Below are positions 46,365-57,809 of a stretch of DNA of 64,000 bases, in pieces; the stretch's first letter is position 1; every line of letters begins with the position of its first letter. A program made the translations under genes and the position numbers. A model generated the notes under the pieces. It was not told the DNA's origin. It worked only from the letters and a program-made list of their open reading frames with translations, and made no database searches. Origin of the DNA: Pollenia angustigena (lineage: Eukaryota > Arthropoda > Insecta > Diptera > Polleniidae); NCBI GenBank assembly GCA_930367215.1, contig OV884057.1:108711284-108775283 (forward strand), read 5' to 3'.

Positions 46365-47843
46365 CGTATATAGGTATATATGAATATATTTTTGTATAAA
46401 TTGTCTAAAAAAGTGACTAATATGTTATCAATGTCAGCAATAAAAAGGCAAAGATTGCTTTTAATATTTTGACGACACTAGATCACTGTTCGTTATGTTA
46501 TCGGTTTTTTGTAGTCGTAAAATTAGATGATGAGGGCATTTCTTAATATTCCCTAAATACAATTTTTTTTAAAAGTGGATGACCCTGCTTGTTTGTATGG
46601 TTTTTAAGCAGTGTGACCATTTTGGCAATTTTGTAGCTTAACTTAGATTAAAAATTTTAATTTAGCTAAAATACTTTCATTAAGCGCTTCGCATTTTTTT
46701 TTAAGCATTTTAATTAAATGTTTCTAGCTTTTTTTGAATTATTTTAAAAATTGAAGAATAGGTATTGATATAACTTAAGTTTTTTATGTATTATAATAAA
46801 TTATAATAAATTTTGACTAAAAAAATAGTTGTAGTCAAAATGAAATTTCGTATGGAAATGGATAATTCTTATATTATAGTAAAAAAAATTTCATTTTATA
46901 TTTTTACAAGACGATAACCCCCTGCATGTTTGGGCGATTTTTAATGAAGACTTTTAAGTAGTGTGGGAATTTTTTATTTTTGAAAGTAAATTCAGCACCA
47001 AAAACTTAGATTTAGCTGTAAAATTTCCATTTGGCATTTTATTAGCTTTTTAGAAAAATGTTTTAAGCTTCTTTTGATTAATTTTTAAAGTTGGATGGAA
47101 TAGTCTTAGCGATTAAAACTAAAATAAATTGTTATAAACTAACTTTTACGCAATTAATGATGACTGTTTTTTTAAAATATAAAAAAAATAATCTGGTCTA
47201 AATATGTTTGTAAATTCTTTTAAATCGAAATAGCTATAAAACCGTTTGTATTTTGTTTTTATTAGAGGGCCTTCCAATTTCAAGGTTAACCAATTGTGGT
47301 ATTTATATCTGATGCTATATCAAATCTACCTAAATACTTGTTTAAATATTACCATTTATTTTAATTTTGTTTAAAATGAGTCACTTAAATGTATAAGAAT
47401 TTAAAACAATATAATGAACAACTTTAAGAATTATTTGTAGCGTTTTCAAAATAATTTTTAGCATTTATTTGCCTTGCCTAATGTCAGAGTAAGCTGTGAA
47501 CAAATTTTAAGATCTGTTTCTATGTCATTGGTTTCGTCAATAAAAATATCCAAACTTAAATGTTTCTAGCTTTTTGATTAAATTAAACATTTACGTACGC
47601 AAATACTTATTGTTGAATATTTCGCTTTCAAATGGGATTTTTTTTAGAAATAATAAGATTTTTTAAAAATAATATGGCAACACGTGTGAGATTTTTGAAT
47701 TGAAATGTAAGAAGAGATTATCAAAACATGGCAACAATCCGTCTCTAAAACTGAAAAAAAACCACAATCATGAAAACAATGCCTACCAATACACATAAAT
47801 AACTTTTGCATACTCGTACATACTAGAGGTCTGCTTTGAATAA

Positions 47844-48269
47844 CCCTGCAAATAAAATTGGACCACCTGACCCATTTTGAAAAAATGGACTACTCCATGG
47901 ACTAGTCCGATGTAATGCAAGCATGGACCATGCCATTGTTAAAAAGTGTTTGTAGTGAGACGACATGTCTTCGTTATTTAACGACATGCTTTCGTGTTTA
48001 AACGACTTCAAAACTAATCCTCTTGAGTATACCATGGAGTAGTTTTAAAACTACTCCTTACTGGTCCAAAGGTGGGTTATATACCATGGAGTAGTTTTAA
48101 AACTACTCCTTAGTGGTCCAAAGGTGGGTTATATGGTCCTCTCCTAGGACATCGTAATGTTAAATGGACCAGGTTTTTTCCATACGTTTGGGTTACTTGT
48201 GGACTAGTCCTGGTCCCTTGTGGACTACTCTTTACACGCGTGTTTGGACTGGTCCTATTATTTGCAGGG
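47844..48269. mobile_element. MITE CCCTGCAAATAA, copy 1 (426 bp), TSD AA
   Basis: CCCTGCAAATAA / TTATTTGCAGGG; AA on both sides. It is 52 bp longer than the other two copies because GGAGTAGTTTTAAAACTACTCC (a 22-bp palindrome, given here as GGAGTAGTTTT plus its complement) and the following TGGTCCAAAGGTGGGTTATA are duplicated. Confidence 0.85.
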
Positions 48270-48622
48270 AATTCACTTGTTTGCCTTTATTCAAAGTGCA
48301 CAACATTAACTCAAATATTTAACATTCAAAAATATAAGAAAAGAGTAAACCATATACAAAAATAAGAGAGAATGAATTGAATAAAATACTTGTTTACTGT
48401 AAATCAGTGTTATCCAAATCTTCATTTTCTGTGCACAATAGTGCTACAAAAACAATAAAAACAACTCACACCGATGCTTGTTCTCTTTTATTTCAGTTTG
48501 ATTTCACTTGTTAATTGAGTGTTGATGAGTACACATGTGCGGATGCTTACGGTTTTTTTCAGCTTTATTGTTTTTTCAGCTTTGATTTTATTTCAATATA
48601 AACCAGCAAACAAAATAGTAAG

Positions 48623-49777
48623 ATGGAAGACAAAAATTTTTGTTTTGTCATTAAAAATGCTTTTGGTAACATACAATGCATTTTATGTTACCAAACATTT
48701 AAAACAAAGAAAACATTTTCAATTAAAAGGCATTTTGACCTTTTTCACATAGAAATAAATAAATTAAACGAGGAAAAAAAGAAAATGTTTTTTCTTGAGC
48801 AAAAAAACCTTTATATGCAAAAAATTAAAGAATGGGTTCTGCAAGAAGAGCAAAGTGAGGAAATTTTGCAAAATAAAAAATTAAAAATAGAGATTTCGAG
48901 CCAAATAAGCTTGGAAATCGCTCAGCAAGGCAGACCGTTTATTGATGGAATGCTAGTAAAAAATATTTTACAAAAAACTTTTCAAACGTTAAATTATAAA
49001 ACAGATTTCATAAAGTCAATTCCCTTGTCACCCCAAACTGTGGCTAGGCGTATTGTCCAAATAGGAAATTCGGTGGAGTCTTCTATTGAAGAAAAATTAA
49101 TAAATTGTAAATTTCTTTCGTTTTGTTTAGATGAAAGTACAGATATTAATGATCTTTGTCAACTGGTTGTCTGTGTAAGATGCATTGATGAACATTTTAA
49201 TGTTTTTGAATCAATGTTGACATTGGAAACCTTTCATGGGCATGTAACGGGAAAGCTTTTGATGGAAGTTGTAAGTGATAAACTTTTTGCTATTGTTGAT
49301 GTAAACAAAATTGTCGGTGTCTGCACAGACGGGGCAAGTGTAATGGTAGGAAAAAACACAGGTTTGATAGGTAATATAAAAAAAAGTGAAATGGCAATGC
49401 AAAACTTTCACTGCATTATCCATCAAGCGGCGCTTGCATCTAAATTTATTACTCAAGACTCTACTATGAAGACTGCAAAGCGCATTATAAATAAAATAAG
49501 AGGAGGACACAATGCCCTCACTCATCGAAAATTTGTAAAATTTTTAACATCTAAAAACGCAGCTTTCAAAGATCTTAAAATGTTCACTGAGGTACGTTGG
49601 ATCAGTCGTGGCGAGTGCCTTAACCGGCTATATGATTTAAAAGAGGAAGTCTTAGAGATTTTAGAAAAAGAAAATATCGATGAGTCGGCAAAAAGTTTTT
49701 TAAAAGATACACAATTCATATCAGATCTAGCTTTTCTAGCTGATATAACTTCTTTGCTTAATAATTTCAAATTATAA
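48623..49777 (+). CDS. hAT transposase, N-terminal two thirds (384 codons), GTF2IRD2/ZBED-like
   Basis: An open frame from M-E-D-K. BED-like finger CILCYQTF...KRHFDLFH (residues 18-41), a K/E-rich helix, then CLDESTDIND, VCTDGASVM, HCIIHQAALASKF, GGHNALTHRKFVKF and EVRWISRGECLNRL. It ends at LLNNFKL because the sequence switches into an inverted copy, so the dimerisation domain is missing from this strand. Clearly homologous to 35,353-37,077 but a distinct lineage. No stop or frameshift inside, so a truncated protein could be made. Confidence 0.82.
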   Translation: MEDKNFCFVIKNAFGNIQCILCYQTFKTKKTFSIKRHFDLFHIEINKLNEEKKKMFFLEQKNLYMQKIKEWVLQEEQSEEILQNKKLKIEISSQISLEIAQQGRPFIDGMLVKNILQKTFQTLNYKTDFIKSIPLSPQTVARRIVQIGNSVESSIEEKLINCKFLSFCLDESTDINDLCQLVVCVRCIDEHFNVFESMLTLETFHGHVTGKLLMEVVSDKLFAIVDVNKIVGVCTDGASVMVGKNTGLIGNIKKSEMAMQNFHCIIHQAALASKFITQDSTMKTAKRIINKIRGGHNALTHRKFVKFLTSKNAAFKDLKMFTEVRWISRGECLNRLYDLKEEVLEILEKENIDESAKSFLKDTQFISDLAFLADITSLLNNFKL

Positions 49778-50665
49778 ATTAAGTTTTCCAAATTGAAGAT
49801 TTTGTAACAATTTCTTATTAGCATAATATGTTTTAAATTTGAAGAACTTAATTTATTTCTCTGCTTGGAACAAATAAATTTTAAGTCGGAAAAAATTTTT
49901 TTAAAACTGGAAAAGTCATCTGTCTTAATTTGGCAAAGTATAAGAAAAAGTTTTGTTTTAAAATTAAATAAAATTTTACATATATCAGATAAATTCCTAC
50001 CTTTTGCTTGAAGCTCTAAGTTGAAATTATTAAGCAAAGAAGTTGTATCAGCTAGAAAAGCTAGATCTGATATGAATTGTGTATCTTTTAAAAAACTTTT
50101 TGCCGACTCATCGATATTTTCTTTTTCTAAAAACTCTAAGACTTCCTCTTTTAAATTATATAGCCGGTTATGACAGTCGCCACGACTGAGCCAACGTACC
50201 CCAGTGAACATTTTAAGATCTTTGAAAGCTGCGTTTTTAGATGTTAAAAATTTTACAAATTTTCGATGAGTGAGGGCATTGTGTCCTCCTCTTATTTTAT
50301 TTATAATGCGCTTTGCAGTCTTCATAGTAGAGTCTTGAGTAATAAATTTAGATGCAAGCGCCGCTTGATGGATAATGCAGTGAAAGTTTTGCATTGCCAT
50401 TTCACTTTTTTTTATATTACCTATCAAACCTGTGTTTTTTCCTACCATTACACTTGCCCCGTCTGTGCAGACACCGACAATTTTGTTTACATCAACAATA
50501 GCAAAAAGTTTATCACTTACAACTTCCATCAAAAGCTTTCCCGTTACATGCCCATGAAAGGTTTCCAATGTCAACATTGATTCAAAAACATTAAAATGTT
50601 CATCAATGCATCTTACACAGACAACCAGTTGACAAAGATCATTAATATCTGTACTTTCATCTAAA
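49126..50665. repeat. 645-bp inverted repeat with 250-bp loop within the hAT transposase gene
   Basis: The left arm 49,126-49,770 and right arm 50,021-50,665 have equal length and about 97% identity by eye (differences such as GAGGTACGTTGGATC against GGGGTACGTTGGCTC). The loop 49,771-50,020 encodes, on the minus strand, the C-terminal part (LQAKGRNLSDI, SDLKFICSKQRNKL) with an internal deletion of roughly 120 codons relative to E1. The minus frame is open over 50,577-49,774 and beyond. Confidence 0.9.
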
Positions 50666-51193
50666 AATAATATTCATAAAATTCATTACATTTGCAATGT
50701 TTAGTTTTGTGTTTGCTGGGCAATGTTATGTTATCCAATACAGACGCATTTCATTTAATGAGAGTTTTGGTTAACTATGCTGTAAATGAATTTGAGAGTC
50801 ATTCATAAATAACAAAACAGTGGAATGACCCGTTAGAGAGAGCAAGTTTACAAAAAATATTCGAATAATTTTTGAATTATTGAATGTCCATACATTTATT
50901 TGAATACATTGACATAATATGTGTGTAAGCTTGTGGCTTCTTTTATTTGTAAGAGTTAAGCTTACACATACATACGTAATGTGTAGGTACAGAAATTTTA
51001 CATTCAAATTATATTTGAATATTTCATTCATTTGACTTGAGTTGACTGAATTGAATGAGTTTTTATTCGTTTTGTCTTTGGTTATTCTTTCATTTGTTTC
51101 TTTATTATTGGGTGCTCGACACATTGTAGTTAAAAAACAAATGAGTGTGTTGAAATTGGTTTTTATTTATTCTTGCAGACCTCTAGTACATAC

Positions 51194-52516
51194 CATGATA
51201 CAAATACAGAAGGTAGTTCCACTCTCTCTTTTTATCGCCATATTAACGTTCTGACGTTTATGGAAATTAACAAAATTAGTGCTACCATATTTCATTAATT
51301 AATCCAGTTTTCCTGTTTTTTTTTTATTTATTTTTTGAATAAAAAAAAAACTAAAAAACAAATCTGTATTTTAATAAGACAAAAAAACTGCAGCTTCAAG
51401 AAATATGGAATAATAAATATCAGCCACCGATAAATTTATTTAAAAATATTGTGAAGCTCGAAATTTCGCAAAAGCAGATACATACCTATTTACATATGTA
51501 TGTACAGAAGTATGTACGTTTTGATGCGAAAAAGTTTGTGCAAATGTGTGTAACACATACAAATATTGGTTTTAGAGTCTAGGCTCTAAACCAGTTATGT
51601 CCAACTCATATGCACAATGTGCGAGCTTTCACAAAATAGCTGTAGTGCTTTCACATCGACGAGAGCACAACTGCCAATCAACTCGCAGTGAAAACAATGG
51701 TTGCTGCTTACTTTGCAAAGAAACAACAACAAATTGTAAGAGCCATCTTCCGCAAATGCAAATATCAAAGTATATGTGTTTGGACGTAACTACTCTAGAC
51801 CCATAATCGCTTTTAAAATCGATCTAACGATATCCGTCTGGCTATATGACCATATAAACATTGTACGCAAAATTGTGACGAACAAAGTACACAATTTCGG
51901 AGATAATATTAAATTGGTTATAAACATTTTAACTGACACAAGCCTTTTGAAAATGGTGCAAATCGGTTTATAATTTCAATATAAATCATCCTACCAAAGT
52001 TTTTTCAAAGTGGTGCTTATTTGATAAAAGGTTTTACTAAACACCACTCCTAAAAATACAAAGCTTTTAAATTTATTGCTTCCATATTAATGAATTGGTA
52101 TATATAATGATAGTGATAAGCAATTTGGATATGAGAACTTTCGTATTTAAATTTCTAACAAAACATTGAAAGACCAAAAGAAATTGGTTTGCACTGTCAA
52201 AGTCAGCAGCATTTTTCCGCCACGTGTAGAGAATTCGCCTTGGTATTATATGGCCAAGTATACATTCTTACTTGTTTAAAATTTATTTAGTAATAATTAA
52301 ACACAATTAAACTTAAATCTTAATAAAATATGGATAATTTTTAATACAAATAACACATTTTAACTAATAATTTCCAAAAAGAAATTTGTTGTATTTTTTT
52401 TATATGTGGCAACGCTTTTTTAATGTTTCCAAAAAAATTTACTTCAAATAATTCCGATAAACTTCAAAAAAATATTGTGAGAGAGAAGTGGAACTACCTT
52501 GTATATTTGTATCATG
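51194..52516. mobile_element. P-element-like MITE, 8-bp TSD GTACATAC shared with the adjacent hAT
   Basis: TIRs start CATGATACAAATA and continue AAGGTAGTTCCACT at both ends (about 30 bp, three central mismatches). This layout and sequence resemble the 31-bp P-element terminus (CATGATGAAATAAC, then AAGGTGGT). GTACATAC stands at 51,186-51,193 and 52,517-52,524. The 1.3 kb interior is non-coding and includes a DINE-like tail (ATTCTTACTTGTTT near 52,264). Confidence 0.65.
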
Positions 52517-52712
52517 GTACATACTACATACTTAGGTATTTACATTTAAGCCAAAAACAAATTGTAAAATATGGTTTTTGTTTCACATGTAAGGCGAACG
52601 ATTCATATTTATATTGTTAATAAAATGAAAAAATCAAAAATCGCTGAATAATTTTAAAATCGTTTATAGAAATATTTATAAAAAAAGTTAAAAAATTTTC
52701 TGTTTGGAAAAG

Positions 52713-52793
52713 GTGGAGATGCCGAGATTTGAACCCCGGCAATTTAACAAACAAACCCTCTTGGGCAACCGCCCAGACCATTGAGCTATCAAC
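52713..52793 (-). other. tRNA-like sequence, module copy 2 (second)
   Basis: A box TAGCTCAATGG (52,778-52,788) and B box GGTTCAAATCT (52,725-52,735) are identical to those in 8607-8688. Confidence 0.5.
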
Positions 52794-54697
52794 GTTGTTA
52801 AAAATAAAGAATTATAGTATAATATACTCCGTCATATTATTAGTTTAATATGTAGGTATGTATTTTTCAATTAAAGCGAACAATCATGTACAAGCATGTG
52901 TACATGTTTCTTATGCTTAAAATTCAACTCGTTCAAATAAAAAACAAAAAAACAACAACCACAAGGGATTTTTTTTGGAAAAATTAGAGGCAGTCGTGGT
53001 TTTTTGGTCATATCTAAGCCATTTGTGGACCGATCTTGCTGAATTTCAATAGCAAGAAATGGTGGACTGTGTGTAACATAAATGTAAAACAACCAAGCCG
53101 CTATCATGTCTGGATTATCCGGAAAACACGTATCAAACGTAAGACGGACAGACGGTCAGACGGACAGACGGACATCGTTAAATCAACTTCTCTTCTCATA
53201 TGGACCCAGAATATATATACTTTATGGGGTCTAAAATCAATATTGTGGAAATTACAAACGTTATGACAAACTTATATATACCCTTTTACACCTGTGGTGA
53301 AGGGTATAAAAATGATAAAATAGCGTGGCGAGGTTTGTAGTAAAAAAAACAACAAAAACAATAGCAGGTAAAAAAAAACGTTTCATTTTTTTTAAACAAC
53401 AGAAAAACCACATTATAAGAAACAAAATAAATTTTTGGTTGGTTTCAAAGTTGGTAAAAAAAAAACAAAATCCCGTATTAAATTTTTTCAAATAGTTTGC
53501 TTAAATACATCAAATACAAAAATAGAATGATGGCGGAAAACATATCGAGTCGGTCTGCCGCCGTTTTTGGTTACATTTCTTCTTCATTAGCAAAGGAAAG
53601 GATAAAGCAACAGTGAATGATGAAGAAAAACACTGTGAGTATAAATATGACTTCGTTCAAAAATTATTCCAACAAAAAAATGTGTCTCAAAGCCAGCCGG
53701 CCGCTCTGCTCTGCTTCATCTTCGCCAACAGTGCTTGCTTGTGTGCGCGTCATTGCTTGTGCCAAAACTTTTTTGTTTGATTCAGCAAAATTATTTGTTT
53801 GAAATTTATATGAATTTCAGTAAACTTTTTGTTTGATTCTGTAAAATTATTTGTTTGAAAAAATCGGCGTTTTTTCAATAAACAAAATGCAAACAAATTG
53901 TTTGAATATGCGAATTTGTTTGTAGGACCGATTTTAGACAAAAAATTGTTTGATTCTACAAATTTTTTGTTTGAATTGGAAAAATAATTTTTTCTGTGTG
54001 CCGAAATATTTGAAACACTTTTCAATAATTTTCAAGACAGGTTTCAAGTTTTTGTAATTTTACAACCGCTATTAGATCTTTTCGAAAACCCTTTTCGTAA
54101 AGTATAAATTTAGAAGATTTTTTTTTATAAGTTGTATAACACAAGGGAACAAAATTAAACATTTTTTGTGTTGCTAGAAAATGTGTAGCAGTTCTTTACC
54201 AATTCAATGTCGCTGATTTTAAAACTGCACTTTTTTTATCAGCTCTGATTTGCGTGCAGTATTTATTTTTTATGAATTTTTAAAACATAAAAATCTGTAA
54301 TTTTTTTACAATTGTTTGATAAGATATTTGAAACTGATTTACAGTCAAAAAGCTTCCGAATAAAAAAAAGTGCAGTTTTAAAATCAGCGACATTGAATTG
54401 GTAAAGAATTGCTACAAATATTTTATCAACACAAAAAATGTTTATTTTGTTCCTTTGCGTTATACAACTTATAAAATATATAACTAACATTTTATTTCGG
54501 CTGTATTCTCTCAATTTTTTACTCTCTGGTACTCACTAATACACAACCAAAAAATTTTTGGAAATGCCTGGTCTAAAGCAGGGATTTCCATATCTTTGCA
54601 CAATTGTGCACACCAATACTAACACATATTTTTATGCTCTTCAATTCAGTCGTCGATGTGACTTCGACAAGTGTACATGTCTAGCGGATGCTATATT

Positions 54698-55071
54698 CCC
54701 TGCAAATAATAGGACCAGTCCAAACACGCGTGTAAAGAGTAGTCCGCAAGGGACCAGGACTAGTCCAAAACTAACCCAAACGTATGGAAAAAACCTGGTC
54801 TAATTAACATTACGATGTCCTAGGAGAGGACCATATAACCCACCTTTGGACCACTAAGGAGTAGTTTTAAAACTACTCCATGGTGTACACAAGAGGATAA
54901 GTTTTGAAGTCGTTTAAAAACGAAAGCATGTCGTTAAAAAACGAAGACATGTTGTCTCACTACAAACACTTTTTAACAATGACATGGTCCATGCTTGCAT
55001 TACATCGGACCAGTCCATGGAGTAGTCCATTTTAACAAAATGGATCAGGTGGTCCAATTTTATTTGCAGGG
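54698..55071. mobile_element. MITE CCCTGCAAATAA, copy 2 (374 bp), TSD TT
   Basis: Opposite orientation to copies 1 and 3. TT flanks; E4 has the unoccupied site (GCTATATTACTTTG, 60,406-60,419). Confidence 0.9.
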
Positions 55072-55603
55072 TTACTTTGTTTCAGCTAATACTCAAAAAA
55101 TATTGTGCGGTCAAAAATGCTTTTGGTAACATCCAATGCCTTGCGTGCAATTTTTATTTAGAGTTTAAATTTTAAGAAGTAGAATAATATAACATTTCAT
55201 AAGTTTACATGCAAAGCAAAGAACTTTGTAATATGGTAATTATTTGAGATTTAAAATCAATTTTTAAAATTTCAGATAAACATGCGTCAACAGATATTAT
55301 TAAGGAAAAAATATTGTATTCTATTAATTTGTAGTTTTCAAATAATATCTACATTGTTTTGCATTTAAGCTAACGATATTGTTTTGTTTGTGAAAAAAAT
55401 TCTTTGATGCTTGTAAAAGGGTCCCTTTTTCTTTCGTTTAAAAGACGTATTTACCTATGTACATGCAGCAAATATTAAGAAAAAAAAAATAGCACAAGAA
55501 TTTGTTGGTATTTTGTGCTTGTAAAAATATTTTTGTTTCTGTACCAATCGCGTCAGTGGGTTTTTTTTTTTGAAAACACTTTTCTTAAGTAAGTAAAAAT
55601 ATT

Positions 55604-56472
55604 AAATATTTTTTCATTTTTCGAATTTATTCTATGAGTTAAATTTCAGGTCTGTATTTTATAAAGCTTTTTTGTAATAGTTCTATTCTTTTAATTTTTC
55701 AGAAATGACTTTATACACTATCAGACTATTATATTGTATTTTCTTTTTACATTTTACCTTAGCCTTCCTTTGGAAAGCAATGAAGTATATTGAATGTACA
55801 GAAAAATTTACAATTATTAGACACCAGCAGAATGTAATGCATTTTCTGGCCCGCTACGGCCTTCGTCAGCATTCTTTGTGTCTCACTGGATAGTGTTACT
55901 TTATAAATTGAATGTATTTAACTCAACTATTTTAACAATTAGAAACTGGGAATTATTTCCTTGTGAAGGTTACTTTATATTATATTAAACATTTTTTCAT
56001 TTTTCGAATTTATTCTATGAGCTAAATTTCAGGTCTGTATTTTATAAAGCTTTTTTGTAATAGTTCTATTCTTTTAATTTTTCAGAAATGACTTTATACA
56101 CTATCAGACTATTATATTGTATTTTCTTTTTACATTTTACCTTAGCCTTCCTTTGGAAAGCAATGAAGTATATTGAATGTACAGAAAAATTTACAATTAT
56201 TAGACACCAGCAGAATGTAATGCATTTTCTGGCCCGCTACGGCCTTCGTCAGCATTCTTTGTGTCTCACTGGATAGTGTTACTTTATAAATTGAATGTAT
56301 TTAACTCAACTATTTTAACAATTAGAAACTGGGAATTATTTCCTTGTGAAGGTTACTTTATATTATATTAAACATTAAAAATAAATAAATTCGAATAAAT
56401 TCGAAAAATGAAAAAATGTTTAATATAATATAAAGTAATCTTCACAAGGAAATAATTCCCAGTTTCTAATTG
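55604..56472. mobile_element. 869-bp insertion: two 383-bp direct repeats plus inverted stub, 14-bp TSD
   Basis: TAAGTAAAAATATT stands at 55,590-55,603 and 56,473-56,486, single in E1 and E2. Two near-identical 383-bp units (55,604-55,986; 55,987-56,369) each contain the same 62-codon frame (MTLYTIRLLYCIFFLH...), unlike any protein I recognise. A ~100-bp inverted piece (56,372-56,472) spans a unit-to-unit junction in reverse. A long TSD suggests target-primed retrotransposition (non-LTR or Penelope-like). Confidence 0.7.
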
Positions 56473-56589
56473 TAAGTAAAAATATTTAAAAAACAAGTTA
56501 AAAAAGTTTTGTTTTGCTACAATTTATGTGTAATCCTATACAGATAAAAGCAAATGTGACAGCAGGCTCTAATTTTTTCCCAAATTAAA

Positions 56590-57001
56590 ACTGGTGATTT
56601 TTCCAATTTTCCAAAAACTTCTTTTGTTTATAGAAATCTCAAAATCGACAAAAGATATGAATATGCCGAAATATTTGAAACACTTTTCAATAATTTTCAA
56701 GACAGGTTTCAAGATTTTGTAATTTTACAACCGCTATTAGATCTTTTCGAAAACCCTTTTCGTTGCGATGTAAGCAACTTCGAATTTGATATTCAATCAG
56801 AACTAATCATACTACGAAGCGAAGTAAATGCTCTAGACGAAAATAATATTGTAGAGTTCTGGAAAGAGTTGGATAGCGAGTTCTATCCTGAACTGAAAAA
56901 AATTCATTTAAGTGCCTCTCTTTATTCGGCACTACTTACCTATGCGAACAAATTTGTTCGGATTTAAAATTTATTTGTTCCAAGCAACGTAAATTAAATT
57001 A
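56590..57001 (+). pseudogene. E3 transposase C-terminal part, frameshifted
   Basis: TGDFSNFPKT, then IFETLFNNFQDRFQDF, PLLDLFENPFRCDVS, IQSELIILRSEVN, NNIVEFWKELD, then a frameshift near 56,910, then CLSLFGTTYLCEQICSDLKF and ICSKQRKLN before a stop. It aligns with residues ~415-550 of the E1 protein. The dimerisation region is present but truncated. Inactive. Confidence 0.8.
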
Positions 57002-57435
57002 AGTTCATCCCATTTGAAAAGCATTATGCCATTACGAAGCTGCCATAAAAGTATAAATTTAGAAGATTTTATAAGTTGTATAACACAAGGGAACAAAATT
57101 AAACATTTTTTGTGTTGCTAGAGAATGTGTTCTATCAGCTGTGATTTGCGTGCAATATTTATTTTTTATGAATTTTTAAAAAATAAAAATCTTTAATTTT
57201 TTTACAATTGTTTGATAAGATATTTGAAACTGATTTAGAGTCAAAAAGCTTCCGAATAAAAAAAAATGCAGTTTTAAAATCAGCGACATTGAATTGGTAA
57301 AGAATTGCTACAAATATTTTATCAACACAAAAAATTTTTAATTTTGTACCTTTGTGTTATACAACTTATAAAATATATTACTAACATTTTATTTCGGCTG
57401 TAAATGAATGCATTCTCTCAATTTTTTTACTCTCT

Positions 57436-57809
57436 CCCTGCAAATAAAATTGGACCACCTGATCCATTTTGATAAAATGGACTAATCCATGGACTGGTCC
57501 GATGTATTGCAAGCATGGACCATGTCATTGTTAAAAAGTGTTTGTAGTGAGACGACATGTCTTCGTTTCTTAACGAAGTGCTTTCGTTTTTAAACGACTT
57601 CAAAACTAATCCTCTTGTGTATACCATGGATTAGTTTTAAAACTACTCCTAAGTAGTCCAAAGGTGGGTTATATGGTCCTCCCCTAGGACATCGTAATGT
57701 TAAATAGACCATGTTTTTTCCATACGTTTGGGTTACTTTTGGACTAGTCCTGGTCCCTTGTGGGCTACTCTTTACACGCGTGTTTGGACTGGTCCTATTA
57801 TTTGCAGGG
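57436..57809. mobile_element. MITE CCCTGCAAATAA, copy 3 (374 bp), TSD CT
   Basis: CT flanks (57,434-57,435; 57,810-57,811). E2 has the empty site TACTCTCTGGTACT at about 54,530-54,543. Confidence 0.9.

Larger units (their letters stand above)
47824..51185 (+). mobile_element. hAT element (TAGAGGTCTGC ends), TSD GTACATAC, with inverted transposase copy
   Basis: Perfect TIR TAGAGGTCTGC / GCAGACCTCTA; GTACATAC at 47,816-47,823 and 51,186-51,193; module copy 1 has the empty site at 8417-8424. It holds a MITE (47,844-48,269), a transposase open frame, and then the same gene region again in inverse orientation. The element is therefore a rearranged, non-autonomous derivative. Confidence 0.9.
43702..53312 (+). 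repeat. Composite module copy 2 (DINE blocks plus core), interrupted at one site by two DNA transposons
   Basis: The left DINE-like block (43,702-45,600) is a different subfamily variant from copy 1, with two ~495-bp tandem units (44,216-45,280). The core (45,601-47,823 and 52,525-52,950) and right block (to 53,312) match 5869-9671 closely. At GTACATAC the core is interrupted by a hAT and a P-like element. It lacks the MITE seen at 7400-7715. Confidence 0.7.
43367..53998. mobile_element. TIR element CACAGAAAAAATTATT, TSD TG, opened by a 9.6 kb nested module
   Basis: CACAGAAAAAATTATT at the left and AATAATTTTTTCTGTG at the right. TG precedes and follows (43,365-43,366; 53,999-54,000). E3 has the intact target (AATATGCCGAAAT, 56,659-56,671), so the 2-bp duplication is certain. 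Own sequence is about 340 bp left and 690 bp right, with repeated TTTGTTTGATTC/CAAACAAA motifs near both ends. No transposase. Confidence 0.8.
43275..54110 (+). pseudogene. E2 transposase C-terminal fragment, split by the 10.6 kb insertion
   Basis: 43,275-43,366 encodes the (T/N)-x-DFSNFPKT region and 54,001-54,110 the IFET-LFNNFQDRFQ region. The two join seamlessly when the CACAG element and one TG are removed. After ENPF the frame runs into non-coding sequence through a deletion. Inactive. Confidence 0.7.
41150..54570 (+). mobile_element. hAT array unit E2 (13.4 kb, mostly nested insertions)
   Basis: Left end CAGGGATTTCCATTTC, right end TTTTTGGAAATGCCTG. Own sequence: 41,150-41,574, 43,071-43,366 and 53,999-54,570, about 1.3 kb, an internally deleted derivative. 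The C-terminal transposase frame is present in two pieces (43,275-43,366 and 54,001-54,110) separated by a 10.6 kb insertion, then truncated by a deletion. Confidence 0.85.

Noticed and set aside
49211..50580. Two 104-codon frames (one per strand)
   Set aside because: Both are the antisense of the two transposase arms.
55705..56276. Two identical 62-codon frames
   Set aside because: They duplicate because the 383-bp unit is duplicated; the peptide matches nothing I know and no promoter or partner is visible.
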